Origin: Imperialibacter sp. EC-SDR9
GTDB taxonomy: Bacteria > Bacteroidota > Bacteroidia > Cytophagales > Cyclobacteriaceae
Assembly: GCF_902498805.1 (NCBI RefSeq)
Contig: NZ_LR701582.1
Coordinates: 143,519-207,518 of the forward strand
Reading direction: 5' to 3'
DNA length: 64,000 bases
Shown: positions 1 to 8,289 of the stretch, one piece after another
Layout: every line of letters starts with the position of its first letter
Position numbering within the stretch: position 1 is the first letter of the stretch
Position numbers and translations under genes: made by a program
Notes under the pieces: generated by a model
What the model was told of the DNA's origin: nothing
Database searches by the model: none
Seen by the model: only the letters and a program-made list of their open reading frames with translations

Positions 1-168
1 GAAAGTAACTCCGCTGCTGGCCCCGGGGAGCCTTTTAAAAACGGGTTCTTCCTTCTTCTCTTCAGGCGTCGAGATGACATCCGGCTTGGTTTCGCAGGCC
101 GCAAGTATCGATAAAAGCAGAAGTCCTCCGAAAATGGAGTTTAGATGTATTTGTAGTTTAAACAGCAT
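1..168 (-). CDS. N-terminus of a CRTAC1/VCBS-repeat-like lipoprotein (partial)
   Basis: This is the first 56 codons of a minus-strand gene that runs off the left edge. An ATG at 168 opens a signal peptide with a hydrophobic stretch and a lipobox LAAC (Cys25), followed by an acidic/lysine linker. The next residues, FKRLPGASSGVTF, resemble the opening of VCBS/FG-GAP proteins with an ASPIC/UnbV domain, which in Bacteroidota commonly accompany SusC/SusD pairs. An exported outer-membrane lipoprotein is well supported. The family assignment is an inference from about ten residues and the position downstream of susD. Confidence 0.55.
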   Translation of the reverse strand, partial: MLFKLQIHLNSIFGGLLLLSILAACETKPDVISTPEEKKEEPVFKRLPGASSGVTF

Positions 169-367
169 AGTGGCAGTATGATTTAGATAGATAGTCAGCT
201 AAAATTTAATGGTTGCTGACTGATTTACCTGCTCTTTTAAAATTAGGTCAAAGTTAAAGGCTTTGCAAGACTAAAGGATATTCACCGGCGCTTCTATTTG
301 TCCACAACAAGGAAAAAGTTACTCTCAGGTGGCGGTCGCCAGGAGGCTGATTTGAGTCTTGCTCTTG

Positions 368-408
368 CCTGTAATAAAATAAGAAGGGCCAGGCAATATG
401 CCCGGCCC
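368..408 (-). terminator. Intrinsic terminator after the susD-like gene
   Basis: An inverted repeat with arms GGGCCAGGCA (386-395) and TGCCCGGCCC (399-408) has one internal mismatch and a three-base loop. Reading the minus strand it is followed by a T-rich tract (complement of 368-385). It lies 32 bp past the susD stop and probably ends the sigma-SusC-SusD transcript. Confidence 0.65.
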
Positions 409-440
409 ATCAAAAACTACTATTTAATTATTACTGAAGT

Positions 441-2210
441 TTAATTACAATCCGATCCAGGATAGCCACAGTTCTGAGGGTATCCGCCCAAAGTTCGATC
501 GATTTGGGTCAATGGTATCGGACGGTGAATATGATAGTCCTCGATGTTGTCAGCTCCTAACGGATTGTATGCTCTCACATATTCCACCAATTTCCCTGTT
601 CTTGCAAGGTCGAACCAGCGGCACTGCTCGCCGTCCATTTCGAGAGCACGCTCTTTCAGAATTAAGTCAAGGTCGACATCAGCTGCTGTTATTTGCATGG
701 CTGCTTCCGCACCTTCTTTGGCGGCACGGGTTCTTACTACGTTGATATCTTCTGCAGCACCTGCATTGTTTCCTGTCTGGAAGCGAGCTTCGGCACGAAG
801 CAAGTGAGCGTCAGCCAATCTCATCACAAACCAGTCCCTTGATCCACGTTCCCACTGTATTGTTGGTCTTCGTGGGTCGATGAACTTACTCAACGTGGGG
901 AAGAGTCTTTCAGTGTAGATATACTGATCGCCCTCAAATGCGGCGTCTTTAGTTATAACATTATATCTAACTTGAAGCTTCTTACCAGTCATCCATTCGG
1001 CATCTCTTCCGGGGCCCGGCACAAATATGGCAGTATCACCTACTTCGAATCGGTTAGATCCGATATCTGAAGAAGTAACAGTAGATCCATCAGCTTTCAC
1101 TGCGTTATTATCTACGTGAATCTGCTCCCATTTTGGAATATTATTCGGGTTATTCGAAATGTAGGCATGCTTATAGGTCTGGTCATATCGGTCATCAATC
1201 TCACGTGTTTCTTCCCAAACCGAAACCATATAGTCAGTGGGTCTGAAACGTTTAAATGGACGTCCTCCGTTAATATCACGAATCATACCAGGACGAATGT
1301 CGTACTCCATCAGGAAGTAAAGATGACCTCTGTTTCCCACTCCACCGTTTCCACCGTTCAAGATCAAGTCCGTAGAGTACTGAACAGCCCAGATGATTTC
1401 GGAGTTGAGCTGATTATCCTGATCCCAAAGGGCATCGTGGGAATCAACCAACGCATAGCCACGGTCATTGATTACGTTAGAAAACAACGTGTTGGCACTG
1501 GCAAAGTCAGCTGGTGACCCAAAAGACTGGTATCCTCTGGTCAAATAAGCTTTTGCAAGTAGAAACTCTGCTGCACCTTTAGTTGCTCTACCGTAGTTAC
1601 TCTGAGTTTCAGGCAGGTTGGCAATAGCAAATTCAAGATCAGGAATAATTGCTTCCGAGTAAACAGCAGATTGTGGAGACGGAGCCGCCTCTACTTCAGC
1701 CCCAATCGTTTCTTCCAAAGTAAGGTACACATCACCCCAGGTTTGCACCAGGTAGAAATAGTAGTAGGCTCTCAGGAAGCGAACTTCTGCACGACGCTGA
1801 GTTTTGATTGCGTCGCTCATATTTGTAACTGCTTCAGACCTATTCAATACCGCATTGGCTTGGTTAATCCCCTGGTAAAGGAAGGTCCATTGTTGATCCA
1901 GGATGTTGACAGCAGGATTGAGGCCATTATCATAAAAGTTGAACGACTTATACCCCCCATCTGCGCCGTTCGTGTGTGTGTCGGTGCCAAATATGGTTAA
2001 CATATAGGCCCGTTCATTACTGTGAATCTCCCGAAGGAACGAGTAGGAGGCGTCCACAGCATCTTCAAGACCGGCTGCTGTAGTATAATAACTTCCTGCA
2101 GATACGTCCGAAATCAGTTTCTCATCAAGAAAATCTGAACACGACTGGATTGTAAACGCAACAAACGTTAGAACCAGTAATTTCGATGTAATATATTTCG
2201 TTATTTTCAT
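441..2210 (-). CDS. RagB/SusD-family outer-membrane nutrient-binding lipoprotein
   Basis: A 589-aa surface lipoprotein that, in this family, caps a SusC-type TonB-dependent barrel and captures the ligand, usually an oligosaccharide. It has a signal peptide with lipobox IQSC (Cys24) followed by SDFLDEK, the usual SusD mature N-terminus. The TPR-like region includes the pattern RAEVRFLRAYYYFYLVQTWGDV near residue 140, and the C-terminal part has ERALEMDGEQCRWFDLARTGKL near 520, both hallmark SusD segments. It starts 23 bp after the susC stop, so the two are surely cotranscribed. The substrate cannot be read from the sequence; nearby GH106 and esterase genes hint at a plant or algal polysaccharide but are 8 kb or more away. 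Confidence 0.95.
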   Translation of the reverse strand: MKITKYITSKLLVLTFVAFTIQSCSDFLDEKLISDVSAGSYYTTAAGLEDAVDASYSFLREIHSNERAYMLTIFGTDTHTNGADGGYKSFNFYDNGLNPAVNILDQQWTFLYQGINQANAVLNRSEAVTNMSDAIKTQRRAEVRFLRAYYYFYLVQTWGDVYLTLEETIGAEVEAAPSPQSAVYSEAIIPDLEFAIANLPETQSNYGRATKGAAEFLLAKAYLTRGYQSFGSPADFASANTLFSNVINDRGYALVDSHDALWDQDNQLNSEIIWAVQYSTDLILNGGNGGVGNRGHLYFLMEYDIRPGMIRDINGGRPFKRFRPTDYMVSVWEETREIDDRYDQTYKHAYISNNPNNIPKWEQIHVDNNAVKADGSTVTSSDIGSNRFEVGDTAIFVPGPGRDAEWMTGKKLQVRYNVITKDAAFEGDQYIYTERLFPTLSKFIDPRRPTIQWERGSRDWFVMRLADAHLLRAEARFQTGNNAGAAEDINVVRTRAAKEGAEAAMQITAADVDLDLILKERALEMDGEQCRWFDLARTGKLVEYVRAYNPLGADNIEDYHIHRPIPLTQIDRTLGGYPQNCGYPGSDCN

Positions 2211-2233
2211 AATTTATCGTGTTTTGATAGACC

Positions 2234-5200
2234 CTAAAATGATATGTTAAGTCCACCTAAGAAAAGCTGGTTGGAAGGCATCTCGCCCGATCCGATATTT
2301 CCACCTCTTTCGGGGTCAAATTGTTTGAATTTTGACCAAACAATTGGGTTTTGTGCAGTTGCATAAATTCTGACAGTCGAAAATTTAAGTTTATCAAGTA
2401 CACTATTAGGAAGCGTGTACCCAAGAGTGATATTTCTAAGCTTCATATAGCCCCCATCAGTATATCTCAAGGTGCTGCCAAAAGAAATGTTTTCCTGGTT
2501 AATATTTGGTCTTGGGTAATCGTTTGTCGGATTATCAACCGTCCAATAGTCTACCGCCAGGTTGTTATAACGAGCCTGCATGGTCGCCTGACCGTTGCAG
2601 AAGTCGCATTGGATGAGGAAGCCCACACGATAGTAGAAAAACATCGAAAGATCAAAGCCTTTGAATTCTACACGAGTATTCAAACCGCCATAGGCGGCCG
2701 GCACGTCGTTTCCAAGGATAATCCGGTCATTTGCAGGGCTGATTGTTCCATCGCCATCCTGGTCTTTCAGCTTAATTTCACCTGGGAATGCGCCCATCAA
2801 TGCTGAAGCCTGATCTTTTTCAGACACTTGCCAGATTCCTATTTTTTCGTAATCGTAAAAAGAACGGATAGGTTGTCCGATAAACCAGCCATTGCCTACA
2901 TCGTCTACTTTGTTTCCGTCGGCATCTCTCTGGGCCAAATCCACAATTTCTTCGTTGTAACTACCCAAATTGAAGTCGGCTGTCCATCTCAATCCATTCG
3001 ACATATCCAGAATGGTAGAATTAAGTGTGATTTCAAATCCGTTGGTTTGCGTTCCACCAATGTTTTGCAGGATCGAAGCATAACCAGAAGTTGGAGGAAG
3101 TGCTCTTCTCAACAGTAGAGACGTACCAGACGACGTGCGATAATATTCAAATGAACCACTTAGCCTGTTATCAAAAAGCCCAAAATCTACACCTATGTTC
3201 GTAGTTTCTGAGTACTCCCATGATAAATCCGGGTTAGGGATAGATGAAAGTTGGAATCCACGGGCATCGACGTTGTTCCAGTCGTAAATTGATTGTCCCA
3301 GGGTACCCTGTGTCTGATACGGCGATACAGCCGTGTTACCAACTTTACCATAGGATGCCCTCAGTTTCAGGTCACTCACAACCCTTACACCTGACATAAA
3401 CGCCTCGTCTTTAATTCTCCATCCTGCTGACACACCCGGGAATGCATTCCATTTATTGCCATCTGCCAAACGAGACGATCCATCCCAACGCATACTAGCC
3501 TGAAACAGATACTTGCCTTTGAATGAGTAATTCACACGGCCCATATAGGACAATAATCTGTATTGTTCGTAACGGGTACCATATTGGGATATCGTGGCCA
3601 ATCCGAGGTTGTACCATTCAGCTGTTTCATATGGCAAATCAATAGCGGACATACCATTTTGTGTGGAGTCTTGCTGGGCAACACTTTGAAGACCAGTAAG
3701 CCCCAAATCATGATCACCAAACGACTTATTATACGTTAAGATGTTCTCCAATGTATAACCAAAGCTTTGCTGATTGAACAGCGAGGCTGAAGGAGTTCCG
3801 TTTTTCCTTGGGTTGGTGAACTGACCTTCAAAAAGGCCTCTTTCCCAGAACTGGTAATCTTGACCTAAAAGGAATTTATACTTTAAGCCATCCAAAATTT
3901 GAGCCTCGGCATAAACAGAAGAGAATACTCTGTTTATTTTTCTTTCGTCAATTCTTTTGCCTGGCACCAGTTCGCTCAGTGGATTGGAACGAATACCGTC
4001 CGATATCGGAAGGAAGATGAGGTCTCCATTATCATCATATGGTAAACCAAGGGGTGTTTGGTTGACCGCTTCTGAAATAACGGATCCAGAACCCCAATTC
4101 TGAGTGGAATTTGAGAAGAGTGAGGATACACCTACTTTGAATATCTTATTGATTTGATGATCGACATTGATTCTTGCGGTATATCTTCTGTAGTCGATAC
4201 CTTCAATCAGACCGTCTTCTTTAAAGTAGCTAAGCGCCAGGCTTACCTGCGTTTTTTCGGTACCACCATTTACACTAACCTGCTGATTCATCTGTGAACC
4301 ATTTTGGTAGATAAGGTCTTGCCAATCAGTTGAGAGACCATTCTGGACAGAATTTAATTCCACCGGGTCAATAAAAACGGCGTCGTCGGCTGGGATAGAC
4401 GATCCTGCATCTCCCCATGCAGCACGCCCTGATCTGCCTGTAGCATCTACTCTGCTGCCTTCTCTTTTCAAGTCAGCAAACTCTGAGCCGTTCATCATAG
4501 GAATAGTTCTGAAGGGCTGCGTGACGGCGTAACTGCTGGAATAGGTTACAGAAGTCTTGCCGGGTTTTCCCCTTTTGGTAGTAATAAGCACCACACCGTT
4601 AGATCCCCTTGAACCGTAAATAGCAGTAGCAGCCGCATCTTTCAGTACCTCCATAGAAGCTATGTCGGACGGGTTAAAATCTTGTATGGAGTTTGTTCCA
4701 GCCGTCATCGGGATTCCGTCAACCACAAAAAGAGGGTCGTTTGAAGCTGTTAATGATCTTCTTCCCCGAATTGTAATGCTTGAATTTTGGCCTGGACGGC
4801 CACCATTCTGAAGAACGTCTACACCAGCAATTTGCCCTTTCATGGCTTCCATTGCATTGGATGTTGGAATTCTTACAATCGCATCACTTTCGATTGATCC
4901 GATAGCTGCTGTCACGTCTCGCTTGTCCTGCGTTCCGTAACCAACAACGACTACTTCAGAAAGTGATTTGACATCAACTTCCATCCCAACACTTATTTGA
5001 GACTGCGAGCCGACGGTCACTTCTGTGGTAGAAAAGCCGATGGCACTAAACACCAAAACGGCGTCTCTTGAAGGAACCCTTAGAGAGTATTTTCCATCAA
5101 TATCTGTCACTGTTCCCGTGGTTGTTCCTTTCACAATCACGTTGACACCAGGTAGAGCCGAGCCATCTTCCACAGATGTGATCGTACCTGATACCGTCGA

Positions 5201-5302
5201 ATCCTGCCTGGCGATCGCCTGGCCGGAGCAAATCACAACGAGTGCTAGTCCCACCGGAAAGCACCACAGGACTCGCTTACATTTTGATAAAATTTCATTC
5301 AT
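2234..5302 (-). CDS. SusC/RagA-family TonB-linked outer-membrane transporter
   Basis: A 1022-aa outer-membrane barrel that imports nutrients with TonB energy, paired with the SusD lipoprotein downstream. After a signal peptide (about residues 1-32) comes a carboxypeptidase-regulatory-like domain (37-110), the SusC signature SEVVVVGYGTQ (115-125), the plug domain (to about 235, with FVVDGIP and YGSRGSNGVVLITTK), and the barrel ending in the typical LFLGGLNISF C-terminus. No N-terminal STN signalling domain is seen, so it is not the classical trans-envelope type that talks to a FecR anti-sigma factor. This fits the absence of FecR beside the upstream sigma gene. Confidence 0.96.
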   Translation of the reverse strand: MNEILSKCKRVLWCFPVGLALVVICSGQAIARQDSTVSGTITSVEDGSALPGVNVIVKGTTTGTVTDIDGKYSLRVPSRDAVLVFSAIGFSTTEVTVGSQSQISVGMEVDVKSLSEVVVVGYGTQDKRDVTAAIGSIESDAIVRIPTSNAMEAMKGQIAGVDVLQNGGRPGQNSSITIRGRRSLTASNDPLFVVDGIPMTAGTNSIQDFNPSDIASMEVLKDAAATAIYGSRGSNGVVLITTKRGKPGKTSVTYSSSYAVTQPFRTIPMMNGSEFADLKREGSRVDATGRSGRAAWGDAGSSIPADDAVFIDPVELNSVQNGLSTDWQDLIYQNGSQMNQQVSVNGGTEKTQVSLALSYFKEDGLIEGIDYRRYTARINVDHQINKIFKVGVSSLFSNSTQNWGSGSVISEAVNQTPLGLPYDDNGDLIFLPISDGIRSNPLSELVPGKRIDERKINRVFSSVYAEAQILDGLKYKFLLGQDYQFWERGLFEGQFTNPRKNGTPSASLFNQQSFGYTLENILTYNKSFGDHDLGLTGLQSVAQQDSTQNGMSAIDLPYETAEWYNLGLATISQYGTRYEQYRLLSYMGRVNYSFKGKYLFQASMRWDGSSRLADGNKWNAFPGVSAGWRIKDEAFMSGVRVVSDLKLRASYGKVGNTAVSPYQTQGTLGQSIYDWNNVDARGFQLSSIPNPDLSWEYSETTNIGVDFGLFDNRLSGSFEYYRTSSGTSLLLRRALPPTSGYASILQNIGGTQTNGFEITLNSTILDMSNGLRWTADFNLGSYNEEIVDLAQRDADGNKVDDVGNGWFIGQPIRSFYDYEKIGIWQVSEKDQASALMGAFPGEIKLKDQDGDGTISPANDRIILGNDVPAAYGGLNTRVEFKGFDLSMFFYYRVGFLIQCDFCNGQATMQARYNNLAVDYWTVDNPTNDYPRPNINQENISFGSTLRYTDGGYMKLRNITLGYTLPNSVLDKLKFSTVRIYATAQNPIVWSKFKQFDPERGGNIGSGEMPSNQLFLGGLNISF

Positions 5303-5352
5303 AGTAAGTAGGGTTTATAAATAATGTAATGAATTTAAATTGTTTAGACCCA

Positions 5353-5400
5353 ATGCCTCTATCTCCTGTTAGGCTGCGAGGCATTTAGTAAGTTACTAAA
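5353..5400 (-). promoter_or_regulatory. Inverted repeats in the susC leader
   Basis: Two inverted repeats lie between the sigma gene and susC. One has 7-bp arms ATGCCTC (5353-5359) and GAGGCAT (5378-5384). The other is a perfect 17-bp palindrome with arms TTTAGTAA (5384-5391) and TTACTAAA (5393-5400) about one central G. They are 51-98 bp upstream of the susC start and may be an operator or a 5'-UTR structure. The role is inferred only from symmetry and position. Confidence 0.4.
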
Positions 5401-5478
5401 ATCGAGCTACTTTTCTTTTGTTTTTGTCGACATATAAGTATTCTTCTTTATCCTGGAAGACAGTTTAATGGTGAAAAA

Positions 5479-6069
5479 TTAGACTATTGATTTTCTTAAT
5501 GATTTTAAAGCCCGGCTCATTTGTGTTTCAATGGTTTTAACGCTGAGATGAAGCCTATCGGCAATCTCAACGTAGCGCAGGCCCTGGTCACGGCTTAGCT
5601 GAAACACCAGGCGACATTGCTTAGGCAACCTGGCTACAGCGTTATCTATACTTTCCTGCAATTCAGCATACTCCGACCGCTTCTGTGGGTCGAAGTGATC
5701 GCAGGGAATGGCCAATTCGTTCTCAATATTTGTGAAGCTGTATTTCTTCTCTTTCCTAAGGTAATCGAAAGAGATATTTCTAACCGCTGTATAAAGGTAT
5801 GACTTGGGGGAGCTGGAAATAACAATCACATTTCGATTGATCCAGATTTTAAGGAAGACCTCGCTTACTAATTCTTCAGCAACTTCATTATTTTCAACCA
5901 ATTTCTCGCAGAAGCTGCGAAGCGGGTGATAGCCAACAACAAATAATTTTTCAAACGCCTGAGAGTCGTCATTACGAAGTACTCTCCACAGCAAATAGTC
6001 TATGCTGTCAACAGATTTTGACGGAGCCAGTCTTGTCCCGGTAATTGAAGCTCTTTTGGTTATAAGCAT
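5479..6069 (-). CDS. ECF RNA polymerase sigma factor (Bacteroidetes type)
   Basis: A 196-aa sigma-70 family factor with region 2 at about residues 30-100 (includes AEELVSEVFLKIWINR and YLYTAVRNISFDYLRK) and region 4 at about 135-190 (LPKQCRLVFQLSRDQGLRYVEIADRLHLS, then KTIETQMSRALKSLR). Members of this group direct RNA polymerase to SusC/SusD operons. Normally a FecR anti-sigma gene follows, but here the next gene is susC, 176 bp downstream, so the usual control partner is missing locally. The start codon lies 153 bp from the divergent LacI-type gene, and an 18-bp palindrome sits just upstream of it. Repression by LacI instead of anti-sigma control is an inference. Confidence 0.93.
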   Translation of the reverse strand: MLITKRASITGTRLAPSKSVDSIDYLLWRVLRNDDSQAFEKLFVVGYHPLRSFCEKLVENNEVAEELVSEVFLKIWINRNVIVISSSPKSYLYTAVRNISFDYLRKEKKYSFTNIENELAIPCDHFDPQKRSEYAELQESIDNAVARLPKQCRLVFQLSRDQGLRYVEIADRLHLSVKTIETQMSRALKSLRKSIV

Positions 6070-6087
6070 TGTTTAAGTAAGTAGTCG

Positions 6088-6105
6088 ATTTCAATCGATT
6101 GAAAT
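6088..6105. promoter_or_regulatory. 18-bp perfect palindrome, candidate LacI-family operator
   Basis: ATTTCAATCGATTGAAAT is a perfect palindrome with a central CG, the form favoured by LacI/GalR-family dimers. It lies 18 bp upstream of the sigma-factor start codon and within the divergent interval shared with the LacI-type gene. The promoter itself is not clear. Binding is inferred, not shown. Confidence 0.5.
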
Positions 6106-6155
6106 AAATTTACTCTCAAAATCTGAACAAAACAGATTTGGGAATTTTTTTTTAA

Positions 6156-6181
6156 CGGTATCTGTCCCGGGAACGGTACCG
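6156..6181. promoter_or_regulatory. Overlapping palindromes near the lacI-type start, candidate autoregulatory operator
   Basis: The arms CGGTA (6156-6160) and TACCG (6177-6181) enclose the perfect core TCCCGGGA (6165-6172); a second perfect palindrome CGGTACCG (6174-6181) overlaps the right arm. It is 41 bp upstream of the LacI-type ATG at 6223. GC-rich symmetry inside an AT-rich spacer makes it stand out. A regulator-binding site is likely, but which regulator binds is inferred from proximity. Confidence 0.5.
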
Positions 6182-6222
6182 AAATTTTTTTTAGCTTTAC
6201 ATTGAGCTATCAAAATCTAATA

Positions 6223-7239
6223 ATGAGCAAATCTGACTCAACCATACGGGACATTGCACGCACATTGGGGATATCAAAATCCACCGTATCACGGGCCTTG
6301 AACAACCATTATGACGTAAGCCAGGAGACAGCCAGGAAGGTGAAGGAATTGGCGCTAAAAATGGATTACCAACCTAATGTTTTAGCCAGGCAGTTAAAGC
6401 TCCAGCGCACCAATACTCTTGGGGTTATTATTCCGGAAACTATTAACCGGTTTTTTGCTAAGGCTGTTGGAGGGATACAGGAGGTGGCCAATAGTGCCGG
6501 GTACAATGTGATGATTTGCCAGTCGAACGAAACGCTAACGCTTGAACAGAATAATTTGCAAACCCTGATGTCGAGCAAGGTTGATGGATTGCTGGTATCG
6601 GTGTCAAGGCAAACCGACCGGAGCGACCACTTTCAGTATGCGATCAACAAGGACATACCGTTGGTTTTTTTCGACCGAATATTAGAAGAGTTGGCGGTGC
6701 CTCAGGTCTACTCGGATAATTTTGATATTAGTTTTCAAGGTACCGAACACCTGATCCAACAGGGCTGCAAAAGAATTGCCTTTGTGGCTGGCCCATTGCA
6801 CCTTTTCAATAGCCGCAACCGACTGAACGGCTACCTGGAGGCACTTAAAGCTAACAATATTCCAGTGCTGGAGTCGCTGATAGTGCAAGCCAACTACCAG
6901 GCTGGGCATGTGCAGCAGTACACCAGGCACCTCTTCGACGCCGGGGAGGCGCCAGATGGCATTTTTGCCATCAACGACATATCTGCTCTTGAAATGATGC
7001 ATATCTTAAAAATGAGGGGCTTGCAGATTCCCAGAGACGTGGCGGTGTTGGGTTTCAACAACGAAGTTATCTGTGATTTTGTTGAGCCAACGCTGAGTAG
7101 CATCGAACATCCTGCGTTCGATATGGGGGTAGCTGCAACAAGGATTTTGCTGAAACAAATCTCATCTAAGGAAATCACCCAGCAGAAAGAACTGATAAAA
7201 AGCAGACTTGTTATCCGTGAGTCGTCGAGGCGGTACTAG
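6223..7239 (+). CDS. LacI/GalR-family transcriptional regulator
   Basis: A repressor-type regulator of 338 aa from the ATG at 6223; an in-frame TTG at 6202 would add seven residues and is less likely. The N-terminal helix-turn-helix reads TIRDIARTLGISKSTVSRALN, followed by the hinge region (PNVLARQLKLQRTNTLGVI) and a periplasmic-binding-protein-like sugar-sensing domain that ends in the family pattern AVLGFNNE...PTLSSIEHPAFDMG. It is divergent from the sigma-SusC-SusD operon, so it probably controls that operon, or itself, in response to a sugar taken up by it. Several palindromes lie in the shared promoter interval. Confidence 0.94.
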   Translation: MSKSDSTIRDIARTLGISKSTVSRALNNHYDVSQETARKVKELALKMDYQPNVLARQLKLQRTNTLGVIIPETINRFFAKAVGGIQEVANSAGYNVMICQSNETLTLEQNNLQTLMSSKVDGLLVSVSRQTDRSDHFQYAINKDIPLVFFDRILEELAVPQVYSDNFDISFQGTEHLIQQGCKRIAFVAGPLHLFNSRNRLNGYLEALKANNIPVLESLIVQANYQAGHVQQYTRHLFDAGEAPDGIFAINDISALEMMHILKMRGLQIPRDVAVLGFNNEVICDFVEPTLSSIEHPAFDMGVAATRILLKQISSKEITQQKELIKSRLVIRESSRRY

Positions 7240-7353
7240 CGGTGCGCTGAAAAAGCCGACTGTTGGCAGGGATCCTCACCTAGTTGGAAGAAGTTTCCTT
7301 ATATTGCTTCCACACCCTTTGCTAATTACTTTACCCGGAATCTTAAAGACCAA

Positions 7354-8217
7354 ATGAACATCAAATTGTCTCCTATTATAAGCGCCAAAGAACTTCTAGC
7401 TATCTATCAGAATGATAATCTGGTAATTGTGGATGCAAGCGGTGGCCCGAAAGCCAGAGAAAACTACAGTACGAAGCACCTTGATAAAGCTTTATTTGCT
7501 GACATCAATAAAGAGCTTGCTAACGTAAAGCCCAATGCAGCAGAAGGGGGGAGGCATCCACTGCCTACTGCTGAGCAATTTTCGCAGGCGCTGGGGCGAT
7601 TGGGGATCACGCCCGGGAGCCACGTGGTGGTGTATGATGATATGGGCGGTGCCAATGCCGCCGCTCGCTTGTGGTGGATGCTGAGGGCAATTGGACACTC
7701 CAAAGTCCAGGTGCTCGACGGCGGGCTTTTGGCAGCAGAGAAGGCAGGGTTGGTCACGTCGTCGAAAATGGAAATCCCCGGAAAAGTAGCTCCCTATCCG
7801 GTTGGTATGTGGCAGTTGCCTCAGGCCGATATGCAGGAGGTGGAAAAGGTAGCCAAAGACAAGAATCACATTGTTATCGACGTTCGGGATGCCAAAAGGT
7901 ATGCAGGTCTTACAGAGCCCATCGACTTAATTGCGGGACATATTCCCGGTGCTGTCAATGTTCCCTTCAGTGATAACCTGACCGCCGATGGTCTTTTTAA
8001 GTCTCCCAAGGAGTTAAATGAGAAGTACCAGGCTGTATTTGGTAATACACCTGCCGACCGGGTAATTGTACACTGCGGATCGGGCGTTACTGCGTGCCAT
8101 TTGCTGCTGGCCGCCGACTACGCTGGCCTTGAAATTCCCAAACTGTATGTGGGCTCATGGAGTGAGTGGTCCAGGAATAATAAGGAGATGGTGACTGCCG
8201 ACACAGCTAGGAGTTAA
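7354..8217 (+). CDS. sseA: 3-mercaptopyruvate/thiosulfate sulfurtransferase (two rhodanese domains)
   Basis: A 287-aa cytoplasmic enzyme that moves sulfane sulfur from 3-mercaptopyruvate or thiosulfate to an acceptor. It has an inactive N-terminal rhodanese domain (about 1-140) and a catalytic C-terminal one (160-280) with the active loop CGSGVTAC (Cys241). CGSGVT is the form typical of mercaptopyruvate sulfurtransferases, whereas thiosulfate enzymes usually carry CRKGVT, so MST activity is preferred. The gene stands alone, 114 bp after the LacI-type gene. Confidence 0.88.
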   Translation: MNIKLSPIISAKELLAIYQNDNLVIVDASGGPKARENYSTKHLDKALFADINKELANVKPNAAEGGRHPLPTAEQFSQALGRLGITPGSHVVVYDDMGGANAAARLWWMLRAIGHSKVQVLDGGLLAAEKAGLVTSSKMEIPGKVAPYPVGMWQLPQADMQEVEKVAKDKNHIVIDVRDAKRYAGLTEPIDLIAGHIPGAVNVPFSDNLTADGLFKSPKELNEKYQAVFGNTPADRVIVHCGSGVTACHLLLAADYAGLEIPKLYVGSWSEWSRNNKEMVTADTARS

Positions 8218-8289
8218 AAACGTAAAACAGATTGTGCATTTTTTTGAAACTATTCTGAGGCTAAATTTTTTGAACTGATCCTAACTTTT

